From: Cyclobacterium salsum | GTDB taxonomy: Bacteria; Bacteroidota; Bacteroidia; Cytophagales; Cyclobacteriaceae | Direction: 5' to 3' | DNA: 64,000 bases | NCBI RefSeq assembly: GCF_010119245.1 | Contig: NZ_WNKG01000006.1 | Coordinates: forward strand, 1 to 64,000 | In this document: positions 62,699-64,000 of the stretch, piece by piece | How the letters are laid out: each line of letters starts with the position of its first letter | Numbering within the stretch: position 1 is the first letter of the stretch | Notes under the pieces: model-generated | Told to the model about the DNA's origin: nothing | Databases searched by the model: none | Seen by the model: the letters and a program-made list of their open reading frames with translations, nothing else | Program-made: the position numbers and the translations under genes

Positions 62699-63124
62699 TT
62701 ACCGTTTGTAAGCCTGCCGGGCCAATAAGGTCCAGTTTTTACCTTTTTTGTGCCAAACGGTCAAAACCCCCAGGTTTACAGGAGCCGGGTCGCTGTTTCG
62801 ATTGTGAGTTTTTCCGATGAGAAAATGCCTGACCAATGCGATGTTTCCCTTAAGGTCGACGGTCTGATTTTCAATATTGATTTCCGTAAAATTCGATTCT
62901 CCGGAACTCAATGCGAGGATGTATTCGGACTGGTTTTCGATCAAACCATTTGAGTGCCCGTAGGTCAATTGGGGATCTGTCAGTTTTCTTAACTGAGATT
63001 CGTTGGCATTTACCATGGCCTCCATTAGATCATCCACCGCCTTTTCTACGGCTACCACCTCTTTACTCTGGGCATATAATGCAGAAAGGGAAAAGAAAAA
63101 AACAATAAGCAGGTATTTGTGCAT
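62699..63124 (-). CDS. Exported NTF2-like (DUF4440-type) protein
   Basis: A 141-residue protein with a signal peptide (LLIVFFFSLSALYAQ) and a single cone-shaped NTF2-like domain: VEKAVDDLMEAMVNANESQLRKL, DPQLTYGHSNGLIENQSEYI, and the strands ALVRHFLIGKTHN and LGVLTVWHKKGKNWTLLARQ. This fold serves as a binding or catalytic scaffold in many roles. No catalytic residues can be assigned. It converges with mutS2 and is followed upstream by another exported protein. Confidence 0.85.
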   Translation of the reverse strand: MHKYLLIVFFFSLSALYAQSKEVVAVEKAVDDLMEAMVNANESQLRKLTDPQLTYGHSNGLIENQSEYILALSSGESNFTEINIENQTVDLKGNIALVRHFLIGKTHNRNSDPAPVNLGVLTVWHKKGKNWTLLARQAYKR

Positions 63125-63148
63125 GGGTTTAGTTGTTTAAGGTAGGGA

Positions 63149-63631
63149 TTACTCCATTAAAACCAGATCGAACACATAGAAGCCGGCTAAAGCACTTACC
63201 CGGGCATTTTGAGGGGCAGGTACATTCCATTCCAGCCGAAGTCGGTTTTGAGTTCGGGTAAAAGATATCTCTCTGTTAGCGGCGGGTTGGATGCCGGAAA
63301 GGATGATTTTATCGTAATTTTCACCCTCGAAGGCCCAGTTGCCATTGCTGTCAAATAGCAGGTTGCTGTTTTCGGTGAGGTAGTTTTTCCCGGTATTGTT
63401 GGAGATAAATTGGATCTCGAAATCCGTGTAGGTGTCGTTTTGCAGTGTTCCGTCTTTTGAAACCGAGCCTCCGTTTCTTACGGTCCAGGTTTCGCTGCCG
63501 GAGGTTCCGGCTAGTTCTTCGATTGCAAGTTGCTCGGCTGTCTTTTCCGGTTCATCGGTACCGTTACCATTGCATGCCATCAACCCGACTAAAAACAGTG
63601 CTGTCCAATAAAATTTCACTACCATTTTCAT
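63149..63631 (-). CDS. Hypothetical exported lipoprotein
   Basis: A 160-residue lipoprotein with lipobox GLMACNG (Cys near residue 20). The mature part is beta-rich, with FEIQFISNNTGKNYL, WAFEGENYDKIILSG and RLRLEWNVPAPQ, recalling lipocalin-like or DUF5004-type folds of Bacteroidota lipoproteins. I cannot name the family with confidence. It sits between the NTF2-like gene and the ABC ATPase gene on the same strand. Confidence 0.65.
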   Translation of the reverse strand: MKMVVKFYWTALFLVGLMACNGNGTDEPEKTAEQLAIEELAGTSGSETWTVRNGGSVSKDGTLQNDTYTDFEIQFISNNTGKNYLTENSNLLFDSNGNWAFEGENYDKIILSGIQPAANREISFTRTQNRLRLEWNVPAPQNARVSALAGFYVFDLVLME

Positions 63632-63674
63632 AGACTATTCCTAAAGAAGTAAAATTAATCAATTCCAAAATTAA

Positions 63675-64000
63675 TCAAAGTAATCCTTGCTTTTTATAAT
63701 CTTCAAGACAAAGGATTTGTTCACAAAAGTCATACTCTCTGGAGTCATTGGATGCTATAAGCAGGCATTTTGATTTTCCGAAATCAGCTATCAGGTTACG
63801 ATACCATTGGATTCCTTTTTCATCCAGATTGGAGGTGGGTTCATCCAACAGCACCAGCGGGCTTCGTGAAAAAAAGCATATTCCAAGCTTCAATCGTTGT
63901 TTCATCCCGGAAGAAAAGAGGGAAATAGGTTTGTTGACGGCTTTTCTAAGATGGAGCAAATCCGCTAATTCTTCCATCCGAAGCGGGGCATCCAGTGATT
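63675..64000 (-). CDS. ABC transporter ATP-binding protein, C-terminal part, cut by window edge
   Basis: The final 108 codons of an ABC ATPase; the start lies beyond the right edge. Visible are the Q-loop-to-signature region (SLDAPLRMEELADLLHL), the signature FSSGMKQRLKLG and Walker B PLVLLDEPTSNLD. The D-loop and a shortened H-loop region follow (LIASNDSREYDFC), where the usual switch His is replaced by Asn. This resembles the CcmA-like or ABC-2 type exporter ATPases. A membrane partner is not visible. Confidence 0.88.
   Translation of the reverse strand, partial: SLDAPLRMEELADLLHLRKAVNKPISLFSSGMKQRLKLGICFFSRSPLVLLDEPTSNLDEKGIQWYRNLIADFGKSKCLLIASNDSREYDFCEQILCLEDYKKQGLL

Overview
The window reads as ordinary chromosome of a Bacteroidota bacterium, most likely of the order Cytophagales and near the Cyclobacteriaceae. 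Three things support this: families typical of the phylum (DUF3822, TIGR02757, DUF4296, DUF6089, DUF2027-Smr, DUF6992, Bat-type VWA/DUF58 proteins, twin-arginine Gfo/Idh oxidoreductases, a PSCyt1 lipoprotein); weak Shine-Dalgarno signals; and several upstream boxes of the Bacteroidota form TAnnTTTG. About 70 protein genes fill nearly all of the sequence. I found no rRNA, tRNA, CRISPR array, insertion sequence or prophage.

Layout. 1-4072 (minus): the start of a cytochrome c lipoprotein running off the left edge, then the fatty-acid/translation cluster fabH-efp-accB-accC with a clear terminator. 4369-6944 (plus): a two-gene periplasmic molybdenum hydroxylase of the isoquinoline oxidoreductase type. 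6970-13542 (minus): quality control and isoprenoid genes hslU, lon, rseP, dxr, followed by a divergent HtrA-type protease. 15559-19744: a 3D-domain lipoprotein, small conserved proteins, a flavin reductase, an SDR without its catalytic tyrosine, and a folE plus 6-pyruvoyl/6-carboxy-tetrahydropterin synthase pair with its own terminator. 20062-25431: envelope genes, namely two unrelated L,D-transpeptidases that overlap tail to tail, then kdsA, kdsC and a GNAT-nitrilase fusion. 25648-30489: mscS, a DUF6089 barrel and leuS.

30500-33630 is the only accessory-looking stretch. It holds a 54-residue small protein, a 0.4-kb block of dense inverted repeats with a perfect 28-bp palindrome, yihY, a gene-free 555 bp carrying a related small hairpin, and an A+T-rich toxin-antitoxin pair.

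33627-47989 returns to housekeeping genes: DUF2027-Smr, a trans-sulfuration enzyme, TVP38, TraB/GumN, RluA, prfC, TIGR02757, pyrE, two Nudix proteins, coaD, DUF3822, a RecD-like helicase and DUF1573. 48023-52244 (minus) is a run of envelope and metabolic genes: SGNH hydrolase, S66 LD-carboxypeptidase, PBP4-type peptidase, DUF423 and YggS. 53114-56955 (plus) groups a TrpB2-type synthase, an amidohydrolase and an exported Gfo/Idh oxidoreductase. 57039-59845 (minus) is a partial Bat cluster. 59952-64000 holds a DUF4296 lipoprotein, mutS2, two small exported proteins and the end of an ABC-transporter ATPase cut by the right edge.

The best candidates for something undescribed are modest: the palindromic repeat block at 30840-31230, the structured element between rseP and its terminator, the eukaryote-like pterin synthase/folE pair, the Tyr-less SDR, and a few conserved small proteins. 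No multi-gene defence or biosynthetic system is visible.
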